Source: DYMC01 sp035406705 (GTDB lineage: Bacteria; Verrucomicrobiota; Lentisphaeria; Victivallales; GWF2-50-93). From it: 6,704 nt of DNA. A model generated the notes under the pieces. The model searched no databases. It had not been told where the DNA came from and saw only the letters and a list, made by a program, of their open reading frames with translations. Made by a program: the position numbers and the translations under genes. Location: contig CAYRRM010000078.1 of the NCBI GenBank assembly GCA_964426675.1, forward strand, positions 1-6,704, in the 5' to 3' direction. Positions 5,612-6,704 of the stretch are shown here, in pieces. The stretch's first letter is position 1. Every line of letters begins with the position of its first letter.

Positions 5612-6704
5612 ATGAAAGCCAGGCCGGACTTTCTTGATAAAGATTCGCCAGAGGGGATGGAAGTCTACCAGTTGACGGAAGGAGAACTTCCCTGCTCTCA
5701 CATCTATATGGAAGCCCAGATTTTCACGCCTGATTCCCGCTGTTTCCTGCTCCATCAGTCCGCTACCGCCCACGGTGGCAACCGGCAGGACCCAAGGCAT
5801 CAGTACCTTGTGTGCGACCTGGACGATGGCGGCCGGCTGAGACCTTTGACTACGGAAACCGGCGCCTGGGCGCCATCGGTTTCGCCTGATGGTCAGTGGG
5901 TCTATTACTTTGTTGACCGCAGCCAGCCCGGGGCGGGCACGATTGAGCTGAAAAGAGTAAAACTGGACGGGACAAGACGGGAAAGCCTGCTGGTGCTGGA
6001 TGGCCCGCTTCCCGGGACAAAGAAAAGAGTCAGCCGGCTCTATCCCCTTTCCACCATCTCCTCTGACGGCCAGCGGCTGGCGATTTCCGCCTTTCTGGGC
6101 GATGGCCAGAGTCCCAACCCTCCTTTCGGACTCCTGGTCTTTGACCTGAAACAGGTCTCGGTCAGGCTCATTCTGGAAGGGCCAAGCTGGTGTAATATGC
6201 ACAGCCAGTACTGCCGGTCCCTTGTTCCGGAAGAGTCACACGACATTCTTATTCAGGAAAACCACGGATGTGTAATCAGGCCTGATGGCTCCGGCCAGCT
6301 TCTGGTGGGCGAACCCGGGGCAGACATTCACGTCATCAGGGATGATGGGAGCGACTTTCGCACGATGCCCTGGGGAAGGGACGGGATTGAGCACTGTCAG
6401 GGGCACCAGTGCTGGCGCGGAAGGACTACCTGGGCTATTACCAGCACCGGCACTTACTGGCCGAAAGAAACCGGTCGCGAGAAAGAGAACCAGCTGATTG
6501 AAGGTCAGGCCTGTCCTGATGCTGGCCACCTCGGTTTGAAAACCCCTAACGGACGCCGCAACGAACTCAGCCGCAACATCTCCCGGCCGGGTTTCTGGCA
6601 TTTTGCCACGGACATCGCCGGTGAGCGGTTCATCGGCGACATTTACCGCTCTGGCCAGCCCGCGGCTCTCTACCTGGCCAGACTGGGCCGGCCAGGGGTT
6701 GACC
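5612..6704 (+). CDS. Oligogalacturonide-lyase-like (PL22-like) beta-propeller protein, 3' partial
   Basis: The frame is open for 364 codons to the window edge and starts at ATG behind AAGGAG. No signal peptide is present (MKARPDFLDKDSPEGMEVYQ), so it is probably cytoplasmic, like known oligogalacturonide lyases (about 390 residues); only a short tail should be missing. Blade motifs are FTPDSRCFLL (38-47), VSPDGQWVYYF (90-100), SSDGQRLAISAF (150-161) and DIAGERFIGD (334-343). Histidine-rich loops lie in the order of PL22: NMHSQYCR (195-202), NHGC (217-220), HCQGHQCWRG (261-270) and FWHFATD (328-334). PL22 enzymes hold a metal with three His and one Gln and cleave unsaturated digalacturonate; which residues do so here was not determined. 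Many environmental homologues have unknown substrates, so lyase activity is inferred. The G+C content is far above that of the genes before the junction. Confidence 0.65.
   Translation, partial: MKARPDFLDKDSPEGMEVYQLTEGELPCSHIYMEAQIFTPDSRCFLLHQSATAHGGNRQDPRHQYLVCDLDDGGRLRPLTTETGAWAPSVSPDGQWVYYFVDRSQPGAGTIELKRVKLDGTRRESLLVLDGPLPGTKKRVSRLYPLSTISSDGQRLAISAFLGDGQSPNPPFGLLVFDLKQVSVRLILEGPSWCNMHSQYCRSLVPEESHDILIQENHGCVIRPDGSGQLLVGEPGADIHVIRDDGSDFRTMPWGRDGIEHCQGHQCWRGRTTWAITSTGTYWPKETGREKENQLIEGQACPDAGHLGLKTPNGRRNELSRNISRPGFWHFATDIAGERFIGDIYRSGQPAALYLARLGRPGVD

Noticed and set aside
5537..6202. Long open frame on the minus strand in the GC-rich part
   Set aside because: It lies opposite the well-supported PL22-like gene, has no family look and a low-complexity composition; long antisense frames are common in GC-rich coding DNA.
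6236..6601. Minus-strand frame (121 codons) and a plus-strand frame at 6285-6497
   Set aside because: Both overlap the PL22-like gene in other frames, and neither shows motifs or a ribosome binding site.

Overview
The window is a patchwork of two DNAs. Positions 1 to about 5450 are AT-rich (hand counts of sampled lines give roughly 28-35% G+C) and use AGA and ATA codons heavily. From about 5455 to the end the DNA is much richer (one counted line is 58% G+C), with mostly CGN arginine and few ATA codons. Incomplete reading frames lie on both sides of the change. All convincing genes are on the + strand, with standard bacterial stops. The families seen (TolB/WD40-like propellers, an NHL-like propeller fused to HEAT-like repeats, bacterial Ig-like modules joined to an NlpC/P60 domain, and a PL22-like propeller) fit an uncultured bacterium of the Planctomycetota/Omnitrophota/Poribacteria kind. 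That is an impression from protein style; no taxonomic marker is present.

AT-rich part. A secreted TolB-like propeller protein (3-941, start probably just outside the window) is followed by a 98-base gap that may hold its frameshifted C-terminal remnant. Next comes a 786-residue protein (1040-3400) with two Ig-like (Big_1-type) modules, a FlgD-like Ig module, a PKD-like stretch and a C-terminal NlpC/P60 cysteine peptidase domain. It overlaps by 4 bases (ATGA) a 537-residue exported propeller/HEAT-like protein (3397-5010). The last two are very probably translated together and may act at the cell envelope. Downstream, 5042 to about 5440 holds a headless, frameshifted fragment of a second Ig-like protein whose end matches the start of the 786-residue protein. 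This suggests that the 786-residue frame itself begins in the middle of a domain and is a truncated copy of a longer multi-module protein.

GC-rich part. After the junction, a 45-codon open frame (5455-5592) looks like the 3' end of a gene whose front is missing. Nineteen bases later, behind a good ribosome binding site, starts an oligogalacturonide-lyase-like (PL22-like) propeller protein (5612 to the window end, 364 codons, 3' incomplete). It has no signal peptide.

No tRNA, rRNA, CRISPR array, transposase or clear terminator was seen. The main question is whether the junction near 5450 is a true recombination scar or an assembly chimera. No new molecular system can be claimed from the sequence; the Ig/NlpC-P60 plus propeller/HEAT pair is the most distinctive gene set.
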